This document shows positions 45,862 to 55,869 of a stretch of 64,000 nt of DNA, piece after piece. The first letter of the stretch is position 1. The number at the start of each line of letters is the position of its first letter. The stretch spans positions 56,643,856 to 56,707,855 of the forward strand of contig NC_079220.1 in NCBI RefSeq assembly GCF_029633865.1, in the 5' to 3' direction. The notes beneath the pieces were generated by a model, which ran no database searches, was not told where the DNA came from, and saw only the letters and a list, made by a program, of their open reading frames with translations. Made by a program: the position numbers and the translations under genes. Source of the stretch: Lampris incognitus (taxonomy: Eukaryota; Chordata; Actinopteri; Lampriformes; Lampridae).

Positions 45862-48667
45862 CTCCCACTAATGAATCATGTGCTTACTGTATACCTTTTC
45901 ATATTCATAGAATAAAATGAAAAGAAACTTGGTATAACCCATACCACTCACATTTCACACACCAAACACTGCCTTAGCAAAGGTCTTTAGTTTTACTTTG
46001 GAGTACACACAACGGTCTGATTGGTTGTGTGTAAAACCATCACCTGTCAAACACTCGTGTAACAGTAAGTTCCAATTGCGGCCAGACTGCTTGAGGCAGT
46101 AGATTGACTTCTCTAGTTTACACACTAGTTTTTCTCCCTTCTCAATATAACCCTCGGGTTGTTCCATGTATATGTCATAGTCTATGGGGGCATGAAGATA
46201 GGCCGTCTTTACATCCGTCTGGTGTAAAATCAAGTTTTCCTGCACTTCTTTTTGCATCAACACTCTGATACTAGTCAAGTTAGCAATAGGAGAAAATGTC
46301 TCCTCATAATCCACCCCAGCTCTCTGGCTATATCCCTTTGTTTCTGTACTCTCTCGGTCAGGGTAGTAGACTAGGTAGGCCGAGGTGTTCTTGTCGTGTC
46401 CTACAAAACGCCCCCTCTCACTTAGAATCTAACTTTCCCTTGTCCTGCTCGTAAGCATAGCATTGTCCCAAACTTTTGCATTCTAGCCGTGTTGCACTTT
46501 TTTCCTGTCATTGCCGTGTGTGGCGTAGTGCCTGTGTGCTTGTTAAAGCATCAGTTTCTGGTGTGGGCTGCCTCCTGTACAGCATAATGCCAGAGGCTCT
46601 TTGGTAGACCACTATGTATTAGCATACACCTTGCCATCTCGAATAGTGTGCGTCCTTCTCTCTCTGCAACACCATTTTCTTGGGGAGAGTATGGGCAAGA
46701 CGTCTCGTGTCTTATTTTGTTCCGTCTCAACAGGGTTTGGAACTCCTTGCCTGTAAACTCAGTTCCATTATCCGACCTTACGCATTTCACTGTCCCATAG
46801 GGAGCGACCTCTGCCAGAAATTTCTCAGGCGCTTGCACTGTCACGGTTTTTAATAAATAAACATACACTGCCCCTGCGCACACATCTGTAAATGATTGCA
46901 TGTACCTGAAACCATTAATGGACTCGTTTGCCACAGGACCGGCTAAATCAGTGTTTACCAACTCCAGTGGTGTCTTGGCTTTATCTGTAGGTTTCTTGTT
47001 CCTGTTTTGGGTAAACTTCCCTTCTATGCCTACTGCACACTGTCAGGTTTACACACTTTACCCTTTATATGCATACCATCAGTGATATCCTGTAGCTTTA
47101 TGATATCGTCATAGTTGCAGTGGCCCATTATCTCATGCCAAGTCTCTATATCATGGCTCACATGGCACTTTAACACATTCAGTTTGCAAATAGTACATTT
47201 TCCCCTGTACAAAAATGTCAAACCTGGTACCATTCGGTAACATCAGGGCATCTCTGCCCTCTTCGAAGAACACACTGGCTCCGTGTGCTGTCGCAGACTT
47301 GACAGAGAAGAGCTCTTGGGGGTACGATGGAATATATAGTGCGTTCCGCAGTGTCACTCTACACCGTCGCCCCTCACTGTCGAGCAGACATACCGTACCA
47401 TCTCCCCTGCACCACACCAAAGGTGCGCTTACCATCCGCCCGCTCCATGCAGTGTTTCTCTGGCTCGAACGAGCTGTCAACGCTCTTTAACTTCTTATCA
47501 TTGATTATGTGGGAAGAAGCCCCACAGTCCACAATCAATCCTGGTTTGAACTGTTGCCGTCGTCCTGGTCCTGCTGAGCTGGTCTCTCCAGCCTGCACTC
47601 TGAAGATGTAGTCCTCTTCTTCCGCAGCATTCCCGTCCCTGACCTCGACCTGCTCCGTGACCACCACCACCACCTTGCTCGCGTGCACACCTGGCTCCAT
47701 CAGCGCGGTCCTTCTTCTTGCACACTTTGTCCGTGTGACCCTTGACCCGGAAGAAGCTGCACCACACGCTGCGTGAACAGTCCGTTTTCCGATGGCCTTT
47801 GTCACCGCATCGCCAGCACACCGTTTGTTCACCATCTCCCTCACAGCGTTTCACTGGCTTTTTCTTAGGCGCTGCGTGGGCCTTCATCACCCTCTCGGAC
47901 GCCTCGTCCGATGCTGTAGCATTAGCCACATCTTCAGCCGCCTCAAAGTTTCTCAATTTGGTCTTAAATTGTCCCAGTGTCAACTCACTGTCGCCATTAG
48001 AGTGAATGGCTTACATCTCTCGGGTAACCCCCTCATCACCATGGCCATCATTAGTCCCTCACTCGGTGCTTCTCCCGCCCCTTTGAGAGCCGCAATGATT
48101 TGTTCAGCTCCGATAATGTATTCGGTTATCGTCTCATATCAGCTTTCTTTAGCCCAGTCCATGTTACATACAGAGTGACAACCCGGGGTCTGCACTTACC
48201 AATGGAAAGTTCCCGCAACACCCGTAGTCTCTCTCTACCCTTGTTCTTGGTTTCTCTGAAGATCAGTCCCAAGCTTGTGTTGTCCAATAAAGGCGCCAAT
48301 GCGCAGCAGGCGTCCGCGTTCCGCTCCTCGCCTAGGGCCTGCTCTTCCGCTGTCAAAGGGCCCGCGGGCTCGGGAAGGATGGTGGTTTTCAGCCCCACAC
48401 CATGCATGCAACAGAGCATTCGCTCTTCCCACAGTTCATACTCATCGGCCTGTCCGCTGAATGTGGACCACCTGCTCTTCTTCTTCTCCATCTCCCTAGG
48501 TAGCGTTAGCTTAGCGTTCCGTTAGCCTCTCTCGATGCTAACTAGCTTCACACTTGCCAACTTGCTACTCCGCGCTAACCTGCGCGCATCCCGCCATCCG
48601 AGGTTATCACACTTCGTGTACTTTTATCAAACTACTAAATAATCCAACGTTATCTGGGCCCATAACC

Positions 48668-48959
48668 TGTTAGAAGACTAGACTAACACTTTGTCTCTCT
48701 CTGCGCAGATGAAGTGGATTATTAAACCGTTATAAAGAATCGTACCGACTACCGGACTCCTGCTGGAGGGAAAACAAATGCAGCCTCCGTTTATTCGGTC
48801 GGTTTGGGAGAAAAAGAATGAATAGCGTCTCAGTGACGTAATCAATCCGCGCATGCAAGCGCAACACCGCCCACTTGTGGACAAAGTAATCACTGACTGT
48901 AAACAAAATAATAGTACACAGTAACAGTCATACAAACACACTGACGTCATATCTCAATA
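48668..48959 (-). repeat. 5' LTR of the copia element
   Basis: Starts TGTTAGAAGACTAGACTAAC and carries the same blocks as the 45613 and 54482 copies, about 292 bp. Confidence 0.88.
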
Positions 48960-49440
48960 ACTATGCGTGAGTGTTTTTAGCCTATATGTGTGGTGCGGTA
49001 TGTAAGTGACCAGGAGGTGTTTAAATAATGTGCGTGCACCTGGCGAGAAAGTCCAGTCCGTGATCCAAGAGGGGTTGTCCGAGATCCGAGAAGTCGAGTC
49101 CGAAAGGAGGGGCTCAGGTCGAGGGACAAGGGGGGAGATCGCAGGAGAGGTCCGGGGAAAACCGTGGAGGTCGCTGGGGACGAGGGAGACGCGGGGAGCC
49201 GTGGAGGTCGCGGAGAGAGAGTCTTGGGAGGAAACAGAGACACGAAGACGAGACACTGGGGAATTAACAGAATGGCAAGGAACGCCGCTGGAGGGCTTGT
49301 CAGAACTTTATCGTAAGGTTCCGTATGTCGAAGCCCGGAGGGGTGTTCTGGGAGGCTTCTTGTAGAGGGCTGCCTGATTGCCGCAGGTGTGCCTGATGGA
49401 TGATGGCAAACACCTGGTGCAGCGCAGCGCTCGTCTCCTC
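48960..49440. other. GC-rich sequence of unknown origin
   Basis: Purine-rich, CpG-containing sequence with overlapping ORFs on both strands caused by low complexity (GAGG, GTCC). No domain is recognised. It could be part of an unrecognised repeat that also contains the 27-bp minisatellite. Confidence 0.35.
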
Positions 49441-49444
49441 AGAG

Positions 49445-49618
49445 CGCGAGCCGAGCGCTCGGATGTTTCCGACACGTCCGAGCGCTCGGATGTTTCCGGC
49501 ACGTCCGAGCGCTCGGATGTTTCCGGCACGTCCGAGCGCTCGGATGTTTCCGGCACGTCCGAGCGCTCGGATGTTTCCGGCACGTCCGAGCGCTCGGATG
49601 TTTCCGGCACGTCCGAGC
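49445..49618. repeat. 27-bp minisatellite, about 6 copies
   Basis: The unit contains CGAGCGCTCGGATGTTTCCG then GCACGTC. Each unit has the perfect 10-bp palindrome CGAGCGCTCG. The period of 27 keeps frames open on both strands, giving repetitive ORFs (SERSDVSGT, DVPETSERS) that are not considered genes. Confidence 0.93.
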
Positions 49619-50055
49619 TGGGGGCGTGGCTTGAACGTGCCGGGGAGGCAGCTCGGGGCGGTGTAACCGCAACACCTTCAGTACGGTAACAAAAAAAATA
49701 TGACTGGGACCCCTGCAGAAAATTGCAGACGAACATTTAATGCCCAGGAATTCACATTGTAGACAGTACTTAACTGACTGTACCTGTAACAAATTCGCCA
49801 CAATTTCAAGCCATGTCCGGTCCAGCCACATACTAGGTTTTGACCAATGATCTAAAAAAAAAAAAAGACTGGATCGCGCGACCCATAATCCCGTGCCACC
49901 AATTTATATGAAGGCCAATAGAACTTGATCGGCACCATCTTAGGGAGGGCAAAAAGCGATCAAACTGCATTAGAATTGCCAGCTAAAAGGCCGAGTTGCG
50001 GAGCATACACGTGCTATAACCGCACAGGGTCGAAAAAAACTGGCAATTCAGATAA

Positions 50056-53000
50056 TATAACATTCCACAAGTCTATCTACTACTTTCGGCTGCTCCCGTT
50101 AGGGGTCGCCACAGCGGATCATCCGTTTCCATTTCTTCCTGTCTTCTGCGTCTTCCTCTGTCACATCAGCCACCTGCATGTCTTCCCTCACCACATCCAT
50201 AAACCTCCTCTTTGGCCTTCCTCTTCTCCTCTTCCCTGGCAGCTCCATATTCAGCATCCTTCTCCCAATATACTCAGCATCTCTCCTCCACACATGTCCA
50301 AGCCATCTCAATCTTGCCTCTCTTGCTTTGTCTCCAAACCGTCCAACCTGAGCGGTCCCTCTAATATAATCGTTCCTAATCCTGTCCTTCTTCGTTACTC
50401 CCAGTGAAAATCTTAGCATCTTCAACTCTGCCACCTCCAGCTCCGCCTCCTGTCTTTTCGTCAGTGCCACTGTCTCCAAACCATATAACATAGCTGGTCT
50501 CACAACCATCTTGTAAACTTTCCCTTTAACTCTTGCTGGTACCCTTCTGTCGCAAATCACTCCTGACACACTTCTCCACCCACTCCAACCTGCCTGCACT
50601 CTCTTTTTCACCTCTCTACTGCACTCCCCGTTACTTTGGACAGTTGACCCCAAGTATTTAAACTCAGATGCCTTTGTCACCTCCACTCCTTGCATCCTGA
50701 CCATTCCACTGTCCTCTCTCTCATTCACGCATAGGTATTCCGTCTTGCTCCTACTGACTTTCATTCCTCTTCTCTCTAGTGCATACCTCCACCTCTCCAG
50801 GCTCTCCTCGACCTGCACCCTACTCTCGCTACAGATCACAATGTCATCCGCGAACATCATCGTCCATGGAGACTCCTGCCTGATCTTGTCCGTCAACCTG
50901 TCCATCACCATTGCAAACAAGAAAGGGCTAAGAGCCGATCCTTGATGTAATCCCACCTCCACCTTGAACCCATCTGTCATTCCAACCGCACACCTCACCA
51001 TTGTCACACTTCCCTCATACGTATCCTGCACCACTCCTACATACTTCTCTGCAACTCCTGACTTCCTCATACAATACCACACCTCCTCTCTCGGCACTCT
51101 GTCATAAGCTTTCTCTAAATCTACAAAGACACAATGCAACTCTTTCTGGCCTTCTCTATACTTCTCAATCAACATTCTCAAAGCAAACATCGCATCTGTG
51201 GTGCTCTTTCGTGGCATGAAACCATACTGCTGCTCGCTGATCGTCACCTCTCCTCTTAACCTAGCTTCTATTACTCTTTCCCAAATCTTCATGCTGTGGC
51301 TGATCAACTTTATACCTCTGTAGTTGTTACAGTTCTGCACATCGCCCTTGTTCTTGAAAATCGGTACCAGTATGCTTCTTCTCCACTCCTCAGGCATCCT
51401 CTCACTTTCCAGGATTGTGTTAAACAATCTAGTTAGAAACTCCACTGCCATCTCTCCTAAACATCTCCATGCCTCCACAGGTATGTCATCAGGACCAACT
51501 GCCTTTCCATTCTTCATCCTCTTCATAGCTGCCCTCACTTCCTCCTTGCTAATCCGCTGAACTTCCTGATTCACTATCCCTACATCATCCAACCTTCTCT
51601 CTCTCTCATTTTCTTCATTCATCAGCCCCTCAAAGTATTCCTTCCACCTTCTTAGCACACTCTCCTCGCTTGTCAGCACATTTCCATCTCTATCCTTGAT
51701 CGCCCTAACTTGCTGCACATCCTTTGCAGCTTGGTCCCTCTGTCTAGCCAATCGGTACAAGTCCTTTTCTCCTTCCTTAGTGTCTAACCTGTCATACAAC
51801 TCACCATACGCCTTTTCCTTTGCCTTTGCCACCTCTCTCTTTGCTTTACGCTGCATCTCCTTGTACTCCTGTCTACTTTCTTCATCTCTCTGACTATCCC
51901 ACTTCTTCTTTGCCAACCTTTTCCTCTGTATAATTTGCTGTACTTCCTCATTCCACCACCAAGTCTCCTTGTCTTCCTTCCTCTGTCCTGATGACATACC
52001 AAGTACCTTCCTAGCTGTCTCCCTCACTATTTCTGCAGTGGTTTTCCAGCCATCTGGCAACTCTTCACTACCACCCAGTGCCTGTCTTAACTCCTGCCTG
52101 AACTCCACACAACAGTCTTCCTTCTTCAACTTCCACCATTTAATCTTCGGCTGTGTCTTCACTCGCTTCCTCTTCTTGGTCTCCAAAGTCATCCTACAGA
52201 CCACCATCCGATGCTGCCTGGCTACGCTCTCCCCTGTCACCACCTTGCAGTCTCCAATCCCTTTTAGATGGTGCCTTCTACATAAGATATAGTCCACCTG
52301 TGTGCACTTTCCTCCACTCTTGTACGTCACCCTGTGTTCCTCCCTCTTCTTGAAATATGTATTCACCACAGCCATTTCCATCCTTTTCGCAAAATCGACC
52401 ACCATCTGTCCTTCCACATTTCTCTTCTTGACTCCATACTTTCCCATCACCTCCTCATCACCTCTGTTCCCTTCACCAACATGTCCATTGAAGTCCGCTC
52501 CAATCACCACTCTCTCCTCCTTGGGTACCCTCTCCACCATGTCGTCCAACTCATTCCAGAATTCTTCTTTTTCATCCATCTCACACCCAACTTGCGGGGC
52601 ATATGCGCTGATAACATTCAGCAATAAACCTTCAATTTCCAGCTTCATACTCATCACTCTGTCTGACACTCTCTTCACCTCCAGCACGCCCTTGACATAC
52701 TCTTCCTTCAGAATTACCCCTACCCCATTTCTCCTCCCATTCACACCATGGTAGAAGAGTTTGAACCCACCTCCGATACTCCTGGCCTTAACTCCCCTTC
52801 CACCTGGTCTCTTGCACACACAGTATGCCTACCTTTCTTCTTTCCATCATGTCAGCCAGCTCTCTCCCTTTACCAGTCATAGTGCCAACATTCAAAGTTC
52901 CAACTCTCACCTCCACATGCCTACCCTTCCTCCTCTCTAGCTGCCTCTGGACATGCTTTCCTCCTCTCCTTCTCCTTCGCCCAACAGTAGCATAGTTTCC

Positions 53001-53229
53001 ACCGACACCCTGCTGGTTAATAGTACCGGTGGCGGTCGTTGGTAACCCGGGCCTCGACCGATCCGGTATGTAAGTCTTATTTATGATCCGCATATTTGAT
53101 TTGGCAAAGATTTTACACCGGATGCCCTTCCTGACGCAACCCTCCCCATTTGTCCGGGCTTGGGACCGGCACTAAGGATGCACTGGCTTGTGCATCCTCA
53201 GTGGCTGGGTTCTATAACATTCCACAAGT
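50056..53229 (-). mobile_element. RTE-clade LINE, nearly full length, with 17-bp target duplication
   Basis: TATAACATTCCACAAGT flanks the insertion at 50056-50072 and 53213-53229, so the element is 50073-53212, 3140 bp, on the minus strand. The 3' end is AGCGGCTGCTCC-type sequence followed by a short TAG-rich tail (CTATCTACTACTTT on the plus strand). It is the same family as 8849-12350. The 5' end (TGGCTGGGTT on the plus strand) matches the other copy, so both are near full length. Confidence 0.95.
50099..52819 (-). CDS. RTE LINE endonuclease/reverse transcriptase ORF (906 aa)
   Basis: This polyprotein carries out target-primed reverse transcription. An apurinic-like endonuclease occupies the N-terminal part (SAYAPQVG at about 71, GADFNGHVG at 107-115, QVDYILC at 174-180). 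A charged linker follows, then the reverse transcriptase (GPDDIPVEAW, YRGIKLISHSMKIWERV, KAYDRVPREEVWY, catalytic FADDI near residue 655) and a C-terminal region (LRWLGHVWRRD, KRRRGRPKRRF). The first endonuclease motifs (VGTLNVGTMTGKG, LCVQETRWKG) are in another minus-strand frame at 52788-53093, overlapping the start. A single frameshift near 52.8 kb therefore separates them; otherwise the ORF is open. A full product would be about 1000 residues. Confidence 0.93.
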   Translation of the reverse strand: MCKRPGGRGVKARSIGGGFKLFYHGVNGRRNGVGVILKEEYVKGVLEVKRVSDRVMSMKLEIEGLLLNVISAYAPQVGCEMDEKEEFWNELDDMVERVPKEERVVIGADFNGHVGEGNRGDEEVMGKYGVKKRNVEGQMVVDFAKRMEMAVVNTYFKKREEHRVTYKSGGKCTQVDYILCRRHHLKGIGDCKVVTGESVARQHRMVVCRMTLETKKRKRVKTQPKIKWWKLKKEDCCVEFRQELRQALGGSEELPDGWKTTAEIVRETARKVLGMSSGQRKEDKETWWWNEEVQQIIQRKRLAKKKWDSQRDEESRQEYKEMQRKAKREVAKAKEKAYGELYDRLDTKEGEKDLYRLARQRDQAAKDVQQVRAIKDRDGNVLTSEESVLRRWKEYFEGLMNEENERERRLDDVGIVNQEVQRISKEEVRAAMKRMKNGKAVGPDDIPVEAWRCLGEMAVEFLTRLFNTILESERMPEEWRRSILVPIFKNKGDVQNCNNYRGIKLISHSMKIWERVIEARLRGEVTISEQQYGFMPRKSTTDAMFALRMLIEKYREGQKELHCVFVDLEKAYDRVPREEVWYCMRKSGVAEKYVGVVQDTYEGSVTMVRCAVGMTDGFKVEVGLHQGSALSPFLFAMVMDRLTDKIRQESPWTMMFADDIVICSESRVQVEESLERWRYALERRGMKVSRSKTEYLCVNEREDSGMVRMQGVEVTKASEFKYLGSTVQSNGECSREVKKRVQAGWSGWRSVSGVICDRRVPARVKGKVYKMVVRPAMLYGLETVALTKRQEAELEVAELKMLRFSLGVTKKDRIRNDYIRGTAQVGRFGDKAREARLRWLGHVWRRDAEYIGRRMLNMELPGKRRRGRPKRRFMDVVREDMQVADVTEEDAEDRKKWKRMIRCGDP

Positions 53230-53615
53230 AAGTACCCTTTTTTATTTGACTCTTGCATTCAACATGCCATAGCAACTGCTGATTTAAGATGCCTCGATTT
53301 GTCAAAAAAAAAAAATTCCCGAGCCGGCTCCTCACATGTTCGACACTGCTGTTAGGGATAATCATGTTTTTAATCTTATAAAAGTAATCTTGTAATTATT
53401 GCAAGATACCACTGCATCATCTTGGCAAAGAATGCACCGCAGAGCTAGCTGGCGAGAAGCTGCGAAAACAGCTGACACAACTTCTAGATGTAAATGTAAG
53501 ATCATGATGCAGAACATGAGAATATGAGACTGTGTTGTTTACCAACAACAGACTCATTGGGAAGTTGAATAGTCTTGCTTGCACATATAGGTAATGCTAA
53601 AATAGTCTAGTATAC

Positions 53616-53787
53616 TGTAGCGAATTCGGGGGACAACGCAACCACCGGAACCGCAACCACCGGAACTGCCGCGGCCGGGAAGCGAACCCGTATCGCCCGC
53701 ACCGCAGGAGACATCGCTAACCGCTCGACTAAAGGGTCAGACCCGCCGGCCGGCGGCCAGCGTGTCCACTTATCCATGCACGTTACA
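53616..53787 (-). mobile_element. 172-bp element with tRNA-like core, TGTAGCG...CGTTACA ends
   Basis: The element starts TGTAGCGAATTCGGGGGACA and ends ACTTATCCATGCACGTTACA, with ATAC on both sides (53612-53615 and 53788-53791). On the minus strand TAGTCGAGCGGTTAGCGATG and GGGTTCGCTTCCC look like tRNA A and B boxes 30-40 nt apart. The right end is shared with the foldback at 43819-43887. It may be a small tRNA-derived retroposon or a short LTR. Confidence 0.55.
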
Positions 53788-53909
53788 ATACTGCCATTTT
53801 CTTAGCTAGCGAGCTAGCGTGTTGCAGCGATGGCGAGCAGCGGCCTGATGAGGCCAGCACGCGCCGCTCTCTCCCTCGCGAGCGGCACGCTCCGTGTCCT
53901 TCTGTCACG

Positions 53910-54395
53910 CGCTCGTCTGAGGAGCCAGCTCGGGAAAAACATGTTGACAAATCAAGGCATCTTAACACAGCAGTTGCTATGGCATCTTAAATGCAAGATA
54001 TTGTGTTTAGAAATCGCGTCAGGACACAGCGCTGTCGCTCGACACAACCGCTACGTTGCATTATTTAGCCTGACACAGCATCACAGGCAGACCCGATCAA
54101 ACGACCCAGAGCCCGCAGGCATCACCAATCGATCCCAGCACAATAGAACAGCACCAACTCAAATGCAGCACTGTCGATGTGTGTAGACATAACACAAGAG
54201 TCCAATAGAAAAGGGTACTTACTTGTGAAATGTTATCTTATCTGAATTGCCACTTTTTTCCGACCCTGTGCGGTTAGAGCGCTGGTATGCGCCGCAACTC
54301 AACATTTTAGCAGGCCATTCTAATGCAGTTTGGTGGCTTCTCGGTCTACCTAAAATGGCCGCCAAGTCGCTATGCCGGCTTCACTCATCGCGAGT
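53910..54395 (-). pseudogene. THAP-domain first exon, right (minus-strand) copy
   Basis: On the minus strand an ATG at 54305-54303 opens MLSCGAYQRSNRTGSEKSGN then SDKITFHK, with donor GTAAGT directly after 54223 (83 coding nt, phase 2 as in THAP1). The second zinc-binding cysteine of the THAP finger is replaced (QRS where the left copy has TCY), so zinc binding would be impaired. The arm is an inverted copy of 49905-53345 without the LINE and has about 170 bp not present in the left arm. It may be a decayed THAP gene or part of a P-element-like transposon. Confidence 0.6.
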
Positions 54396-54481
54396 TGCTC
54401 CATCCAATCTTTTTTGTTGGAGAACACCTATTCTTGTTTACTAAATACCTCTATCTTCACACGTGAATTTGTTCATGGAGG

Positions 54482-54779
54482 TGTTAGAAGACTAGACTAA
54501 TACTTTATGTCTATCTGTGTGCAGATGAAGTGGATTATTAAACCGTTATAAAGAATCGTACCGACTACCGGAACTTCTGCTGGAGGGAAAAATGCAGCCT
54601 CCGTTTATTCGGTCGTTTTGGGAGAAGAAGAAAAATGAACAGCGTCTCAGTGACGCAATCAATCCGCGCCTGCAAGCGCAACACCGCCCACTTGTGGGCA
54701 AACAAAGTCATCACTGACTGTAAAACAAAATACACAATAACACAGAGTCATACAAATATACTGGTGTCATATCTCAACA
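54482..54779 (-). mobile_element. Copia-family solo LTR (298 bp), fossil
   Basis: TGTTAGAAGAC...TCTCAACA, closely matching the LTRs at 45613 and 48668. A 5-bp duplication GGAGG flanks it (54477-54481 and 54780-54784), as known for Ty1/copia. There is no internal sequence, so it formed by LTR-LTR recombination. Confidence 0.93.
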
Positions 54780-54784
54780 GGAGG

Positions 54785-55135
54785 TCACCATTCAGGCAGA
54801 AATTGCACTTCGTAACTTTCAGAGAAAGCGATCTTGACAAGATCTCATATATCATTTCACAAAAATAACCACACGGCTCATATTGTGTGCCATTACACGT
54901 TGTGTGGTTCTGCCTCACCCCTGCTCTAACTTGCTTTCGCTATCCTGACATTTGACAAGATTCATAAACTTTCTGTTTGAAGGTTAAAAAAAAATCAGTA
55001 CTCTGCAAAAAGGGCACAAACAACTGCAAAATCTTATTAAGTCACTTGCGGTAGCGTTATCTGTTCTTTAAGCTTCTGTAATAAAATGTGATTAAAAAAA
55101 GCAAGAAGCAAAAAAAAACCCGAACTTCCGTTACG
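54785..55135. other. Intergenic, no feature recognised
   Basis: AT-rich sequence with poly(A) runs between the solo LTR and the pold1 promoter. I see no gene or named repeat. Confidence 0.45.
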
Positions 55136-55138
55136 TTC

Positions 55139-55288
55139 TGACGTCACGACCTAACCATCTTTCTCATTCGTTCTAGACCGGAACACGGAAATTTCCCGCG
55201 CTCTCCGCGGTAAAACCTCACGAATTGAAGCAGAGTGGCGGGAGCTCTTGTCAAGGGAAGGAGGTCTGAGAAGTTCCTGCGATCAAAG
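55139..55288 (+). promoter_or_regulatory. pold1: pold1 promoter and 5' non-coding exon
   Basis: TGACGTCA (55139-55146, CRE) and TTTCCCGC (55192-55199, a canonical E2F site) precede a GC-rich block ending in the donor AAAG|GTATTT at 55288. An E2F site suits an S-phase replication gene. The exon has no ATG that would open the pold1 frame, so it is read as 5' UTR. The transcription start is not defined. Confidence 0.55.
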
Positions 55289-55869
55289 GTATTTACAAGT
55301 GTTCCAGCAAAATCGTCTGCAGACCGCCGAATATGCCGATTTAACAGCGACTCCTACGTTTAGACTCCACGTTGGTTTTTACGCCGAGCTTGTCACCTTG
55401 TTAACTTAGCTTGCTTAAGCCAAGATGGTGTGGCGCTCTTGATGACTCCTAACATAAATGACGCATGTCGCTGTTTTCGGAGCTTTGTCCGTCCGTTAAT
55501 ATCGTTGGGTGATTTGTGTTCGGGTGCAAAGTGAAACCGATGCTGGGTTGTAAACACTGTAAATCTGGTAACAACATAGTAAGGACAGACGTGACAACAT
55601 GGCAGTAAACGGTCGGCTTTGCTGCGTTTGGTGTACTGCGAGTTATGGCAACAGTTGGCAAGCAGCTCCCTCCTCAAGTCAAGAGCCGTCATCTGGCCAG
55701 AGGCGAGGTGCTGGGTGCACGGACGAGCTCATACGTGCACTTCCCGCTTGCAACGTTGTCCTGGTTTTGATGCGTCCTGGTGTAAGACGTTTCACTCTCT
55801 CATTTGACTGTTAAACCAGCCACAAGCTACTCTGGCTCCTAGGATTGGCAATATTAACGTAGTGTCGAC

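Larger units (their letters stand above)
45613..48959 (-). mobile_element. Ty1/copia LTR retrotransposon, broken fossil
   Basis: Minus-strand order from 5': LTR (48668-48959), gag with a zinc knuckle CWRCGDKGHRKTDC, aspartic protease region (IVDCGASSHIINDKK), gag-pre-integrase (WHEIMGHCNYDDI), integrase (VRSDNGTEFTGKEF, SPQENGVAERE), reverse transcriptase (YEETFSPIANLTSIRVL, TDVKTAYLHAP), LTR (45613-45861). Integrase before RT is the copia order. The internal region is only about 2.8 kb, so much is missing, and the frames are interrupted many times. The primer-binding site next to the 5' LTR (GGTTATGGGCCCAG) complements the anticodon arm of initiator tRNA-Met, as known for copia. The two LTRs differ at many positions, so it is not recent. 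Confidence 0.9.
49905..53345 (+). pseudogene. THAP-domain first exon, left (plus-strand) copy, interrupted by a LINE
   Basis: Translation across 49985-50070 gives CGAYTCYNRTGSKKTGNSDN then ITFHK, the start of a THAP zinc finger (C-x4-C, FHK). The donor is CACAA|GTAAGT, phase 2, the same place and phase as in THAP1 exon 1. The expected start codon reads AGG here, so this copy lacks a normal ATG. The LINE at 50073-53212 is inserted right at the donor, and the sequence resumes at 53213. Similarity to the inverted copy continues to about 53345. No second THAP exon was found. Confidence 0.65.

Noticed and set aside
48960-49365. 119-codon plus-strand ORF rich in Glu and Arg
   Set aside because: Low-complexity purine-rich sequence open on both strands; no homology recognised.
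49308-49831. ORFs on both strands with SERSDV or CRKHPSART repeats
   Set aside because: By-products of the 27-bp minisatellite; overlapping open frames on both strands and no domain.
51969-52754. Plus-strand ORFs rich in Ser/Leu/Pro over the LINE
   Set aside because: Antisense of the LINE ORF; no known domain and biased composition.
53670-53745. Genuine tRNA gene
   Set aside because: A and B boxes are visible but I could not fold a full cloverleaf or acceptor stem; the boxes lie inside a repeated element.
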